This document shows positions 43,561-52,415 of a stretch of DNA of 64,000 bases, in pieces. Below the pieces are notes generated by a model that saw nothing but the letters and a program-made list of their open reading frames with translations, searched no databases and had not been told where the DNA came from. The position numbers and the translations under genes are program-made. This DNA comes from JAFGAS01 sp963809875 (GTDB lineage Bacteria > Desulfobacterota > Zymogenia > Zymogenales > Zymogenaceae): the NCBI GenBank assembly GCA_963809875.1, contig CAWELC010000008.1, forward strand, positions 185,662-249,661. Reading direction: 5' to 3'. Every line of letters begins with the position of its first letter. Position 1 is the stretch's first letter.

Positions 43561-44474
43561 AACCGGACCTTTCGGTGGAGATGTTCGGGATCACCTTCAA
43601 GAATCCCGTCATGGGGGCCTCCGGCACGGTCGGGTACGGCACCGAGCTCGCCCCGTACGTCGACCTGAACGACGTCGGGGCCATAGTGACAAAGGGGATA
43701 TCGATCGAGCCGAGGCAGGGCAACGTGCCCCCCCGGCTCTTCGAGACGGCGTCGGGGATGCTCAACTCGATCGGCGTCCAGAATATCGGGGCCCGCCGAT
43801 TCATCGACGAGGCACTGCCCGAGCTCAAGAAATACGACACCCGGGTCATTGTCAACGTCTACGGCGAGTCAGCCGAAGAGTATCGGCTGGTTGCCGAGGC
43901 ATTCGCCGGAGTGTCGGGCGTGGACGCTCTGGAGGTGAACCTGTCGTGCCCCAATGTCGATAGCGGGGGGATCGCCTTCGGGACGGATCCCGCCCTGGTC
44001 CGGATGATCGTGACTGCGGCCAGGGAAGCGTCCGGAAAGCCGATCATCGCCAAGCTCACCCCCAACGTTACCGATATCGCGCCGCCGGCGCGGGCGGCTC
44101 AGGACGCGGGCGCCGACGCTCTATCCCTCATCAACACGCTGATGGGAATGGCCGTCGATATCAGGACGCGCAAGCCGTTCTTCAGGAAGGTCAGGGCGGG
44201 CCTCTCGGGCCCGGCGATCAAGCCGGTGGCCCTTCGCCTGGTCTGGGAGGCGGCCCGGGCGGTCACGATCCCGGTCATCGGGCTTGGCGGCATCATGACG
44301 GGGGAGGACGCGGTCGAGTTCATCATGGCGGGGGCCTGGGCCGTCCAGGTGGGGACGGCCAATCTCGTGGACCCGTCTGCGCTGAGCACGGTCGTCTCCG
44401 GGATCCGGACATTCATGGAAGAAAACAAGATCGCCAGGCTTGGTGATATACGGGGCATTATCGAACGGGGCTGA
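43557..44474 (+). CDS. pyrD: Dihydroorotate dehydrogenase, class 1B
   Basis: 305 residues. NPVMGASGTVGYG, NSIGVQNIG, the catalytic Cys131 in EVNLSCPNV, KLTPNV, SLINTLMGMA and GLGGIMTGEDAVEFIMAGA mark a class 1B enzyme, the NAD-linked type that works with PyrK. The start is placed at the ATGA overlap with pyrK, four codons downstream of an alternative ATG. It makes orotate in pyrimidine synthesis. Confidence 0.95.
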   Translation: MKPDLSVEMFGITFKNPVMGASGTVGYGTELAPYVDLNDVGAIVTKGISIEPRQGNVPPRLFETASGMLNSIGVQNIGARRFIDEALPELKKYDTRVIVNVYGESAEEYRLVAEAFAGVSGVDALEVNLSCPNVDSGGIAFGTDPALVRMIVTAAREASGKPIIAKLTPNVTDIAPPARAAQDAGADALSLINTLMGMAVDIRTRKPFFRKVRAGLSGPAIKPVALRLVWEAARAVTIPVIGLGGIMTGEDAVEFIMAGAWAVQVGTANLVDPSALSTVVSGIRTFMEENKIARLGDIRGIIERG

Positions 44475-44475
44475 T

Positions 44476-44994
44476 ATGGACGAGACGACCTTCATCCACA
44501 AAACGGCGGTGCTGCTGGGTGACGTGACCATCGGAAGAAACTCGAGCGTCTGGCCGGGCGCGGTTATCCGGGCCGATTTCAATGCGATCGTCGTCGGCGA
44601 TTATTCGAGCGTGCAGGACAATGCGGTCCTCCACGCGACACCGGCGCTAACCACGACTGTCGGCAACTACGTTACGGTGGGCCACTGTGCGGTGCTCCAC
44701 GGCTGTGCCATCGGGGACAACGTCATCGTCGGGATGAACAGCACGATACTGGACGGGGCGCGCGTGGGGGACGACTGTATTATCGCGGGAGGGTGCGTGG
44801 TGCCTCCGGGAATGCAGGTGCCGAGCGGCTCCCTCGTCATGGGGGTGCCGGCCCAGATCAAGGAGGGGAAGGCCGACAGGAACGTAATCAGGCAATCGGC
44901 CCTCGTCTATTTTGAGCTTTCGCGTCGCTACCTCGCGGGGAAGGATCGGTTTGTCCTTTCGGAGGTTATCGAAGCGATGAAGAAATACCAATGA
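44476..44994 (+). CDS. Gamma-carbonic-anhydrase-like hexapeptide protein
   Basis: 172 residues of left-handed beta-helix repeats (GDVTIGRNSSVWPGAVIR, NYVTVGHCAVLHGCAIGDNVIVG). The histidines in DNAVLH, VTVGHCAVLHG match the three zinc/iron ligands of the YrdA/PaaY/gamma-CA family. Many members have no proven carbonic anhydrase activity. One base after pyrD's stop. It might supply bicarbonate for pyrimidine synthesis (speculative). Confidence 0.88.
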   Translation: MDETTFIHKTAVLLGDVTIGRNSSVWPGAVIRADFNAIVVGDYSSVQDNAVLHATPALTTTVGNYVTVGHCAVLHGCAIGDNVIVGMNSTILDGARVGDDCIIAGGCVVPPGMQVPSGSLVMGVPAQIKEGKADRNVIRQSALVYFELSRRYLAGKDRFVLSEVIEAMKKYQ

Positions 44995-45450
44995 TCAGCG
45001 CATTGTGCGGAGGTTGTACTGAAGGGTCATGTTTGCCCCCGGGCCTCCCTCCATCCATATGATATAGGTCCCCGGTTTAAGGGTAAGCGTCCTGAGAGGA
45101 TCGGTCGGGCCTTCCTCCGGGGGCGAGCCGCCGATTCTCTCGGAAGACTCCGCGTCGTTGATCGGGACATCGCCACCCGCCTCGCTGTCCCTGGATGAAT
45201 AGAGTTCTCTATGCCCCCCGCCAGATATATCGGTGATCCCCCAGGTTTTGTCGGAACCCCACAGGGTGAAGTTGAAGGCGAGAGACCCTTCCGGGACGGC
45301 GAATTCAACCTTATAGGCTTCGGCCGAGCGGTAATCCTTCGGAACGGAAACGGTTACAATCTTCTGGGTGACGCCTATTGACGCCGCGCCGCCCGCCATG
45401 CAGAGGACGCACATCAGCGCGATGAGGATGGAGCCGATTGTCCGAATCAT
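44995..45450 (-). CDS. Hypothetical secreted protein, possibly PPC-like
   Basis: 151 residues with a signal peptide (hydrophobic core IGSILIALMCVLCMAGGAAS) and a mature domain of about 125 residues. The end LRTLTLKPGTYIIWMEGG ... MTLQYN resembles the last strands of a pre-peptidase C-terminal type beta-sandwich. The middle is acidic and loop-like. No function is known. Its stop abuts the stop of the preceding plus-strand gene with no base between. Confidence 0.7.
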   Translation of the reverse strand: MIRTIGSILIALMCVLCMAGGAASIGVTQKIVTVSVPKDYRSAEAYKVEFAVPEGSLAFNFTLWGSDKTWGITDISGGGHRELYSSRDSEAGGDVPINDAESSERIGGSPPEEGPTDPLRTLTLKPGTYIIWMEGGPGANMTLQYNLRTMR

Positions 45451-45484
45451 TGTATCTCCGGCTAATGGTTTTAAAATGATACGG

Positions 45485-45493
45485 ATTATAGCA
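45485..45493 (-). promoter_or_regulatory. Extended -10 promoter of the secreted protein gene
   Basis: On the minus strand TGCTATAAT is an extended -10 element, 35 bases upstream of the ATG at 45450. No good -35 is visible. Confidence 0.45.
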
Positions 45494-45549
45494 TATATGT
45501 CGGGCGTCGAGAATCTTTTTCTGGGGAAACCGCCGTGTCAATAAAAACC

Positions 45550-45578
45550 TTGATATAGCAGTCGAATCGTAGTAAAAT
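45550..45578 (+). promoter_or_regulatory. Promoter of the NIL-ferredoxin gene
   Basis: TTGATA (45550-45555) and TAAAAT (45573-45578) are 17 bases apart; the predicted start is about 30 bases before the ATG at 45616. Confidence 0.7.
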
Positions 45579-45615
45579 TAATAACTTAACGACACTAACG
45601 ACACACGGAAACGAA

Positions 45616-46023
45616 ATGAAAAAGAAGATCGTGCTCCATTTTTCCCGGGAAATCTGGGATAAACCGATTATTTATCGGCTGATAAAGGATTTCGACCTGG
45701 TCCTCAATATCCTCAAGGCCAATGTGCTCCCCAAACGGGAGAGCTTCATGGTGCTTGAGCTCGAGGGCGATGATCTTGGCTGTCGGGCGGGCATCGAATA
45801 TCTGAAAGAGTGCGGCGTTACCATCAAGCCGATCGAGCAGGATATCGACCGGGACGAAGACAAGTGCACGCACTGCGGCGCCTGTACGGCTATATGTCCC
45901 ACCGGCGCGCTCTCCATCAAGCGGGACACGATGGAGGTCGTCTTCAGTTCCGAGATGTGCAGCGGCTGCGAGCTCTGTGTGCCGGCGTGTCCCCCCCGGG
46001 CTATGGAAGTCCATATCGAATAG
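45616..46023 (+). CDS. NIL-domain ferredoxin
   Basis: 135 residues. The N-terminal NIL domain (about 1-75), also found in methionine ABC transporters, is followed by two 4Fe-4S motifs: CTHCGACTAICPTG (about 84-97) and CSGCELCVPACPPR (about 116-129). These NIL-ferredoxins are small electron carriers common in anaerobes and methanogens, some linked to homocysteine or sulfur assimilation. It has its own promoter and stands alone. The partner is unknown. Confidence 0.9.
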   Translation: MKKKIVLHFSREIWDKPIIYRLIKDFDLVLNILKANVLPKRESFMVLELEGDDLGCRAGIEYLKECGVTIKPIEQDIDRDEDKCTHCGACTAICPTGALSIKRDTMEVVFSSEMCSGCELCVPACPPRAMEVHIE

Positions 46024-46049
46024 GGCCAATCGGGCCAATCAGGCCAATA
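46023..46049 (+). repeat. Three tandem 9-bp repeats at the NIL-ferredoxin stop codon
   Basis: The units GGGCCAATC, GGGCCAATC and AGGCCAATA begin in the stop codon. No function is evident. Confidence 0.7.
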
Positions 46050-46287
46050 GGAGAGGTGCCCGAAACGGGGGCTCGCGCGGCGTCGCTTGCCGCACTCCGG
46101 GAGTGACATCGGCCGGGATTCGGTTTTTCACCCGCAGGTCCGATAGAGGATAAGACGCATCCTGCTGCCCGGACGTATACCCGCACCGCCCCCGCCTTTT
46201 CCCCTGAGCCGAAAGCCCGCGTGCCGCTTGTCTCCGCGCTTGTGAAGGATGGAATGGTATAACCTGTCTCAAGCCCGGATATTTTTG
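46050..46287. other. Intergenic region before lptF
   Basis: Between the 9-bp repeats and the lptF promoter there is no convincing open frame or RNA gene. Base composition is like that of the neighbours. Confidence 0.5.
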
Positions 46288-46316
46288 TTTACATCTCCCG
46301 GGCGTTTATATAAAAT
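46288..46316 (+). promoter_or_regulatory. Candidate promoter of lptF-lptG, giving a very short leader
   Basis: TTTACA (46288-46293) and TAAAAT (46311-46316) are 17 bases apart. Transcription would start at about 46323, two bases before the lptF ATG at 46325. There is no ribosome binding site. Confidence 0.45.
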
Positions 46317-46324
46317 AAGACCTT

Positions 46325-47572
46325 ATGCAGAGAACCATCTCGAAATATCTCCTTTTTGAGCTCATCACGAATTTCTTTATCGGTTTTATCGTCTTCACCT
46401 TTGTACTTCTCACGGGCAAGACTTTCCAGCTGACCGATATGATCGTCAACAAGGGGATGTCGCTGTTTATCATCATCAAGCTCTTCGGGATGATGCTCCC
46501 CTTCTTCCTGGTCTTCACCATCCCCATGTCGCTCGCGCTGGCCGTTATACTGACGTTCGGCCGGGCCTCCCATGACTACGAGATCATCGCCCTCAAGTCG
46601 TCGGGGGTGAGCCTTTACCAGCTCGTGCGTCCGGTGTTCATCTTCTCGGTCTTTGCGTGGGTTCTCACGTCGTATCTGACGATCTTCGTGGCGCCGACCA
46701 GCAACTTCAACCTCAAGAAGTTCGTCGTTTCGGTCCTGCGAACCCAGATCAACGTCGGGATCGAGGAGAAGGTCTTCAACGATCTTGCGGGCAGGATCAT
46801 CTACGTCGATCGCATTCCGGTTCGGTCAAATCACCTCTACGGCATCCTGATCTTTGACGATACGAGCGCCGAACGGGCGGTGACGATCATCGCACAGGAG
46901 GGGTATCTCTCTTCAGACGATACGACCCAGTATCTGACCATCAGCCTGGTTAACGGGAGCATCCTGCTGTCGAATAAGTACACCGATTCGGATCAGCTGA
47001 TCGTCTTCAATAACTACAGCATGAATCTGAGCCCTTTCGAGGAGGACGAGGCGGGAAAGGTCGTCAAGAAGAACTGGGAGATGACCCTCGATGAGCTGAT
47101 TGTCTCCGTTTCCGGGTTGAAGCAAAACCTCGCGGGACTGAAGCAGGAGCTCAAGCGCAACCCGTCGGATAAATTACGGTTGGACGCAATAGTGAAGGAC
47201 GTCAAGTCCCATATACGGTCACAACAGGTCGAAATATCGAAGATGTTTGCGGTCCCGTTTGCCTGTATCATCTTCATGATGCTCGGCATCCCGTTGAGCG
47301 TCCAGACGAACCCGAAGGGAAAATCGGGAAACCTCGTACTGGGCATCCTCGTCATCTTCTCCTACTATGTCTTTATGGCGGCCGGCGAGGTTCTGGGTAA
47401 GAAGGGCTGGCTTCCGCCCCTTCTCTCGATGTGGCTGGGCAATGTAATCCTGGGCGGGGCGGGACTCTACCTCTTTATCAAGGCAGGCAGGGAAAAACCG
47501 GTTCTAGTCGTTACGCTCTACAATACTCTGTCCGAAAATGTGACGAAATTTTTCGCGCGGCTATCCCGATGA
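46325..47572 (+). CDS. lptF: Lipopolysaccharide export permease LptF
   Basis: 415 residues. The YjgP/YjgQ arrangement is clear: about three hydrophobic segments at the N-terminus (to residue 120), a periplasmic beta-jellyroll part (about 125-310) and three hydrophobic segments at the C-terminus. FAVPFACIIFMMLGIPLSVQ and the opening RTISKYLLFELITNF are typical. With LptG and an LptB ATPase encoded elsewhere it extracts LPS from the inner membrane. The stop overlaps the lptG start as ATGA. No Shine-Dalgarno sequence is visible. Confidence 0.9.
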   Translation: MQRTISKYLLFELITNFFIGFIVFTFVLLTGKTFQLTDMIVNKGMSLFIIIKLFGMMLPFFLVFTIPMSLALAVILTFGRASHDYEIIALKSSGVSLYQLVRPVFIFSVFAWVLTSYLTIFVAPTSNFNLKKFVVSVLRTQINVGIEEKVFNDLAGRIIYVDRIPVRSNHLYGILIFDDTSAERAVTIIAQEGYLSSDDTTQYLTISLVNGSILLSNKYTDSDQLIVFNNYSMNLSPFEEDEAGKVVKKNWEMTLDELIVSVSGLKQNLAGLKQELKRNPSDKLRLDAIVKDVKSHIRSQQVEISKMFAVPFACIIFMMLGIPLSVQTNPKGKSGNLVLGILVIFSYYVFMAAGEVLGKKGWLPPLLSMWLGNVILGGAGLYLFIKAGREKPVLVVTLYNTLSENVTKFFARLSR

Positions 47573-48657
47573 ATATACTCACGAAATATATAGTTAAGCA
47601 ATTCCTTTCGACGCTGCTGCTGTCTATGGGGGCGTTCGTGGTGCTTTTCCTGATCGTGGACATCTTTGAGGTTATCGGCACCTTCATAGACAACCCCGTA
47701 TCTTTCAGCGTGATCCTCCTTTATTTCCTGACGAAGATCCCGTATGTTTTGTTTTTGACGCTGCCGATGGCAGTGATGCTGGCCACGCTCATTTCGCTGG
47801 GGCTCATGGGCAAGAATCTCGAGCTTGTGGCGATGATGTCAAGCGGGGTCAGCCACATCTTCATCATCAGGCCGGTGCTGGTGATCGCCGCGGCCTTAAG
47901 CCTCTTTTCCTATTTCGGCAACGAGTACATCGTGCCGCAGTCCAACAGCTACAACGAATACATAAAGGCCGTCAGGATAGAGAAGGATAACGTCAGCCCC
48001 GGCGCTCAGCTTCGCCTGGACAAGATCTGGGTGCGAAACGGCAACACCATCTACAACGTCGATCGGTTTATGCCCCAGGACAATACGATCGAGGGTATCA
48101 CGATCTACAACTTCGACGACAAATTCCAGTTAAGCGAGCGAATCATCGCCGAAAAGGCGGTCTGGAAGAACAAGCGGTGGGTCTTCTACAACGTGGTGGA
48201 GAACGACTTCACGAGCTCTACCTCTTTTTCCACCAACAAGTATCCGATCCGCTACCTGTCGATAACTGAAACGCCCGACGATTTCAAGATTGTCTTCGAG
48301 AAGAGCACTGAAAAGATGTCATATCGGGAGCTGGCGGCCTACATCAACAAGCTCAATGAAAACGGGTACGACACAACGCGGTACCGGGTCGACCTCCAGG
48401 GTAAGCTCTCTTACCCCCTCGTAAGCCTGATCATGGCGCTGATCGCCACCCCCTTCGCGCTGATGGTGGGACGGAAAGGGGGGCTGGCGACGGGGGTGGT
48501 GATCGCGTTTGCGGTCAGCTATCTCTACTGGGTGGTCTATTCGCTCTGCATCTCGCTGGGCCACGGGGGGACGCTCCCGCCGGTCGTGGCGGCCTGGACG
48601 GCAAACGTGCTGTTTTCGATCGGGGGGGGATATCTGTTTCTGACGGTCAGGTCGTGA
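47569..48657 (+). CDS. lptG: Lipopolysaccharide export permease LptG
   Basis: 362 residues with the same architecture as LptF. NILTKYIVKQFLSTLLL at the start, LPMAVMLATLISLG in TM2-3 and YPLVSLIMALIATPFAL near TM4 are characteristic. Start taken at the ATGA overlap with lptF, since the longer frame covers lptF codons. Convergent with hisD. Confidence 0.92.
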   Translation: MNILTKYIVKQFLSTLLLSMGAFVVLFLIVDIFEVIGTFIDNPVSFSVILLYFLTKIPYVLFLTLPMAVMLATLISLGLMGKNLELVAMMSSGVSHIFIIRPVLVIAAALSLFSYFGNEYIVPQSNSYNEYIKAVRIEKDNVSPGAQLRLDKIWVRNGNTIYNVDRFMPQDNTIEGITIYNFDDKFQLSERIIAEKAVWKNKRWVFYNVVENDFTSSTSFSTNKYPIRYLSITETPDDFKIVFEKSTEKMSYRELAAYINKLNENGYDTTRYRVDLQGKLSYPLVSLIMALIATPFALMVGRKGGLATGVVIAFAVSYLYWVVYSLCISLGHGGTLPPVVAAWTANVLFSIGGGYLFLTVRS

Positions 48658-48921
48658 AAATTGAAACAGTAAGATTCGTGAGAATCGTAGAGTTACTCTT
48701 TCCCTTATTCAGCTTCCCGCACCAAATCATCTTCTTTAAAGACCATCGTCTTTAAGCCGTCTATTTGAAGTATTTGAGTATAACTGGGTATCGGAAAGAT
48801 CTATTGTAGTCTTCCGCATATCGATGAGTTTGCTAAAACTCCCTGAAGAATAGGAGCGGACTGCAGGGGGGTGTAACCATAAGACGCCTTTGCGCGCGAG
48901 TTCAATATCAAATGCGCCGGC
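48658..48921. other. AT-richer intergenic region between lptG and hisD
   Basis: 264 bases between convergent genes, visibly richer in A and T than the surroundings. Short inverted repeats GATTC/GAATC (48673-48686) and GAGTTT/AAACTC lie within it. No gene is recognisable. Confidence 0.5.
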
Positions 48922-50220
48922 CTATTTCTTGCCGGATAGCCTTACCCGCACCGCGTTTGCGTGGGCGTCCAGGCCTTCGATCATGGCAAAGTCGCGGGCT
49001 GTTCGTCCGACGGCTTCCAAACCCTTCTCGCTCATCTCGATGACGGAAATCCGCTTCAGGAAATCGTAGACCGACAGGGGCGAAGAAAAACGCGCGGTGC
49101 CGCCCGTGGGCAGCACGTGGTTGGGGCCGGCGGCGTAATCTCCCACCGGCTCCGGTGAGCGCGATCCAAGAAAGATCGCCCCGGCGTTCTCGATTTTGCT
49201 GACGAGTTTCACCGGTTCAGCCACCATCAGCTCGAGGTGTTCGGGAGCGACGTCATTGGCGATGGAGAGGGCTTCGGTAAGATCGGCCGCCACAACAACG
49301 GCCCCGTAGTGTGTCAGCGATTCCCGGGCGATCTCGCCTCGGGAAAGGGTCGCGATCTGGCGGCCGAGCTCCTTGACGACCGACCGGGCGAGTGATTCGT
49401 CGGTGGACACGAGGATAGCGGCGGCCATTGGGTCGTGTTCGGCCTGGGAGAGGAGGTCGGCCGCCACGTACCGGGGGTCCGCAGAGCTATCGGCGATGAT
49501 CAGTATTTCGGAAGGCCCCGCGATCATATCGATATCCACGACCCCAAAGACCATCTTCTTTGCGGTCGCGACATAGATGTTGCCGGGGCCGACGATCTTG
49601 TCCACCTTCGGGATTGTCTCGGTGCCGAAGGCGAGGGCCGCCACAGCCTGAGCACCGCCGACCCGAAACGTTCGGTCTACCCCGGCGATAAGGGCCGCGG
49701 CCATGACGGCGGGGGTGGCGGAACCGCCCGCGGAGGGGTGGACGGCGACTATCTCCCTGACCCCCGCGACGCGGGCCGGGATCACGTTCATGAGCAGTGT
49801 CGAGGGGTAGGGCGCTCGTCCACCGGGGACGTAGACGCCGACGCGTGAGAGCGGCCGGACGATCTGGCCGAGGCGGTTGCCGTGCTCGTCCAGAAAGGTG
49901 AAGGCATCCAGGGATTGGTGTTTGTGATAGGCGTCTATGCGGGCGGCGGCGGCGGCAATCGTCCGGCGATTTCCCTCGTCAAGGAGGGCCGCCGTACGGG
50001 CGATCTCGTCCTTCGGTATCTCGATATCGGTGGGAGACAGCCGTACTCCGTCATAGCGGCCGGCGGCATCGATGAGGGCGGCGTCACCCCGCTCCTTTAC
50101 GTCCTTGAGTATTGCCGCGACCGTCTCCTCGATCTCGGGGGAGACCGCCTCTCCCCGGGAGACGATCCTTTTCAGGAGGGCGGCGCATCTCGGCTCGGAC
50201 GTGCGGAAAATCTCAATCAT
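48922..50220 (-). CDS. hisD: Histidinol dehydrogenase
   Basis: 432 residues, normal length. PGNIYVATAKKMVFG, GPSEILIIAD, SQAEHDPMA (zinc ligands) and LPTGGTARFSSPLSVYDF are diagnostic. It carries out the last two steps of histidine synthesis. The start is the ATG at 50220, overlapping the murA stop by 8 bases. In related genomes hisG often lies between murA and hisD; here it is absent. Confidence 0.95.
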   Translation of the reverse strand: MIEIFRTSEPRCAALLKRIVSRGEAVSPEIEETVAAILKDVKERGDAALIDAAGRYDGVRLSPTDIEIPKDEIARTAALLDEGNRRTIAAAAARIDAYHKHQSLDAFTFLDEHGNRLGQIVRPLSRVGVYVPGGRAPYPSTLLMNVIPARVAGVREIVAVHPSAGGSATPAVMAAALIAGVDRTFRVGGAQAVAALAFGTETIPKVDKIVGPGNIYVATAKKMVFGVVDIDMIAGPSEILIIADSSADPRYVAADLLSQAEHDPMAAAILVSTDESLARSVVKELGRQIATLSRGEIARESLTHYGAVVVAADLTEALSIANDVAPEHLELMVAEPVKLVSKIENAGAIFLGSRSPEPVGDYAAGPNHVLPTGGTARFSSPLSVYDFLKRISVIEMSEKGLEAVGRTARDFAMIEGLDAHANAVRVRLSGKK

Positions 50221-51475
50221 CCTGCGGCGCCCTCCTGATATCGGCCCCCAGGTTTGCAAGCTTTTGCTCCATATGCTCATAGCCACGGTCAAGGTGGTAG
50301 ATGCGGTAGACCTCGGTGCTGCCGGCGGCGGCCAATCCCGCGATGACGAGGGCCGCGCTGTTTCTGAGGTCGGACGACATAACGGGTGCACCGAAGAGCG
50401 CATCGGTCCCCTTGATGACGGCGCTCCTGCCGTCGATCGTGATATTTGCGCCGAGACGTATAAGTTCGGCGACATGCGCGAATCGTTTCTCAAAGATCGT
50501 CTCGGTGATTATGCTGGTGCCCGAGGCCACGGTCAGAAGCGACGTGATGGGCGCCTGCAGGTCGGTGGGAAATCCCGGATAAGGAAGGGTCTTGATATCG
50601 GCGGCCTTTATCGTATCGGGGCCGATAACCCTGAGCCCACCATCGGTGGATTCCTCGAACCGCACGCCCACCTCCCTGAGCTTTTCCATCACGGACACCA
50701 GCATCGTCGTCGGGGCGTTTCTCATGAGGATGTCGCCGCGGGTCGCCGCGGCGGCTATCATGAAGGTCCCCGCTTCGATGCGATCGGGGATGATCGTATA
50801 GGTGATCGGATGAAGCGCGTCTACCCCCTGGATGTGGATCGTCTCTTCGCCGGCACCTTCGATCCTTGCTCCCATCGCCGTCAACGCACGCGCGAGATCG
50901 ACGACTTCCGGCTCGCGTGCGGCGTTCTGGATGACGGTCTCACCCCGTGCGGTCGCGGCCGCCATGAGGAGGTTCTCGGTTGCCCCCACGGTCGGGAAAT
51001 CAAAGATGACCCTCCCGCCCCTCAGCTTCGTGGCGTCGGCGATAACCAGGCCGCGCTCCTCGGCGATCTTCACCCCGAGATACTGGAATCCCTTGAGGTG
51101 CTGGTCGACGGGCCGCAGGCCCAACTGGCAGCCCCCGGGCAGGGATACGCGCGCTTTCCTGAAGCGGGCGATCAGCGCCCCCATGATAAGAAAGGAGGCG
51201 CGCATCTTGCGCACGAGGTCCCAGGAGGCCTCGTACTGTTTTATCGGGGTGGAGTCCACGATAAAGGGTGTATGCGGGATTACCTGGGCACCGAGCTCTC
51301 TCAGGAGCCCGGTGGTGGTCTGGATGTCCATCAGATCGGGGACGTCGCGGAACTCGAAGCGGCCGGGTGTCATGATGGAGGCAATCAGGATAGGAAGCGC
51401 CGCGTTTTTTGAGCCGCTGACCGTGACTTCTCCGGTAAGCGGCTTGCCTCCCTCGATAATCATTTTCTGAAGCAC
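50213..51475 (-). CDS. murA: UDP-N-acetylglucosamine 1-carboxyvinyltransferase
   Basis: 420 residues from a GTG at 51475, preferred to the ATG four codons later because GGGAGG stands 8 bases before it. SGSKNAALP at the N-terminus, the catalytic Cys116 in LPGGCQLGLRPVD and FPTDLQAP are MurA motifs. It transfers enolpyruvate to UDP-GlcNAc, the first committed step of peptidoglycan synthesis. The presence of Cys rather than Asp predicts sensitivity to fosfomycin-type inhibition (family knowledge). Confidence 0.95.
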   Translation of the reverse strand: MLQKMIIEGGKPLTGEVTVSGSKNAALPILIASIMTPGRFEFRDVPDLMDIQTTTGLLRELGAQVIPHTPFIVDSTPIKQYEASWDLVRKMRASFLIMGALIARFRKARVSLPGGCQLGLRPVDQHLKGFQYLGVKIAEERGLVIADATKLRGGRVIFDFPTVGATENLLMAAATARGETVIQNAAREPEVVDLARALTAMGARIEGAGEETIHIQGVDALHPITYTIIPDRIEAGTFMIAAAATRGDILMRNAPTTMLVSVMEKLREVGVRFEESTDGGLRVIGPDTIKAADIKTLPYPGFPTDLQAPITSLLTVASGTSIITETIFEKRFAHVAELIRLGANITIDGRSAVIKGTDALFGAPVMSSDLRNSAALVIAGLAAAGSTEVYRIYHLDRGYEHMEQKLANLGADIRRAPQDD

Positions 51476-51494
51476 GATGAAAACCTCCCAGGTG

Positions 51495-52415
51495 TTATCG
51501 ATCGGTAGAGCGTGCGACCACGACCCTCGGGTGGCCGGCGTAGTCCTTTTTGATATGGGAAGAAGCGAGCCCGTCGGTATCATCAATCAGGCGCCGCGCC
51601 GCCTCTCCCTGGCCGGAGCCGATCTCGAAGATCAGAAATCCCCCGATGTCCAGGTGGTTCGGGGCGCCGCTGACCAGCCGTTCGATGACGGAGAGACCAT
51701 CCGGGCCCCCCGAGAGGGCCCCGCGCGGCTCGGCCCTGACCTCGGTGCTGAGCCCTTCCATCTCCTCGTCGGTAAGGTAGGGGGGGTTGGAGACGATGAG
51801 CGCGAAACGCTCGTCCGGCCCCACCGCGCCGTACAGGTCTCCCTGCTTGAGGATGACCCGATGGGTCAGCCCGTGGATCGAGATGTTTGCGGCGGCCACC
51901 TCAAGGGCGTCCTCGGATATATCCGTTGAGACAATTCGGGCGGCGGCAAGTTCCATGCCCAGCGCCACCGTAACCGCTCCGGAGCCGGTCCCGATTTCGA
52001 GGATGCCGATGGCGGGCGGCAGCGCCCGCGCGGCGGTAACGGCCTCCTCCACGAGAAGCTCGGTCTCGGGACGGGGAATGAGGACGCGCTCATCCACCGA
52101 TACGGGCAGCGACCAAAATTCCTTTGTGGAGATGATGTAGGCGGTGGGAAGCCCCGAGGCCCGTCGGCCGATAAGCGAACGGATAGCGGCCTCCTGCGGG
52201 GGGGTGACGGGGAGGTCGGGATTCCGGTAGATATCGAGTCGATCGAGACCCAGTACATGGGTAACGATCAACTGCGCGTCCAGGACGTGGGATTCAACGC
52301 CGCTTTCTTTGAGTAATTTCGACATCTGAGTGGTGAAGTCCCGGAGGCTCGGGCGTCGCGATGATCGGCCGCGTCCGGCATGTGGAGTGGACCGGTTTTC
52401 GGCCGCGGGCATCAT
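51495..52415 (-). CDS. prmC: Peptide chain release factor N5-glutamine methyltransferase
   Basis: 306 residues. The helical N-terminal domain ends in PTAYI...EFW and VLIPRPETELLVE, followed by the SAM-binding ILEIGTGSGAV and the catalytic NPPY motif (SNPPYL). It methylates the GGQ glutamine of release factors, and the target gene prfA is directly upstream with a 4-base overlap. The first 30 residues are basic and not conserved, so an internal start (about MSKLL at residue 31) is possible. Confidence 0.93.
   Translation of the reverse strand: MMPAAENRSTPHAGRGRSSRRPSLRDFTTQMSKLLKESGVESHVLDAQLIVTHVLGLDRLDIYRNPDLPVTPPQEAAIRSLIGRRASGLPTAYIISTKEFWSLPVSVDERVLIPRPETELLVEEAVTAARALPPAIGILEIGTGSGAVTVALGMELAAARIVSTDISEDALEVAAANISIHGLTHRVILKQGDLYGAVGPDERFALIVSNPPYLTDEEMEGLSTEVRAEPRGALSGGPDGLSVIERLVSGAPNHLDIGGFLIFEIGSGQGEAARRLIDDTDGLASSHIKKDYAGHPRVVVARSTDR

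Noticed and set aside
50072..51412. A 446-codon open frame on the plus strand opposite murA
   Set aside because: Shadow frame; murA motifs and ribosome binding site are on the minus strand.
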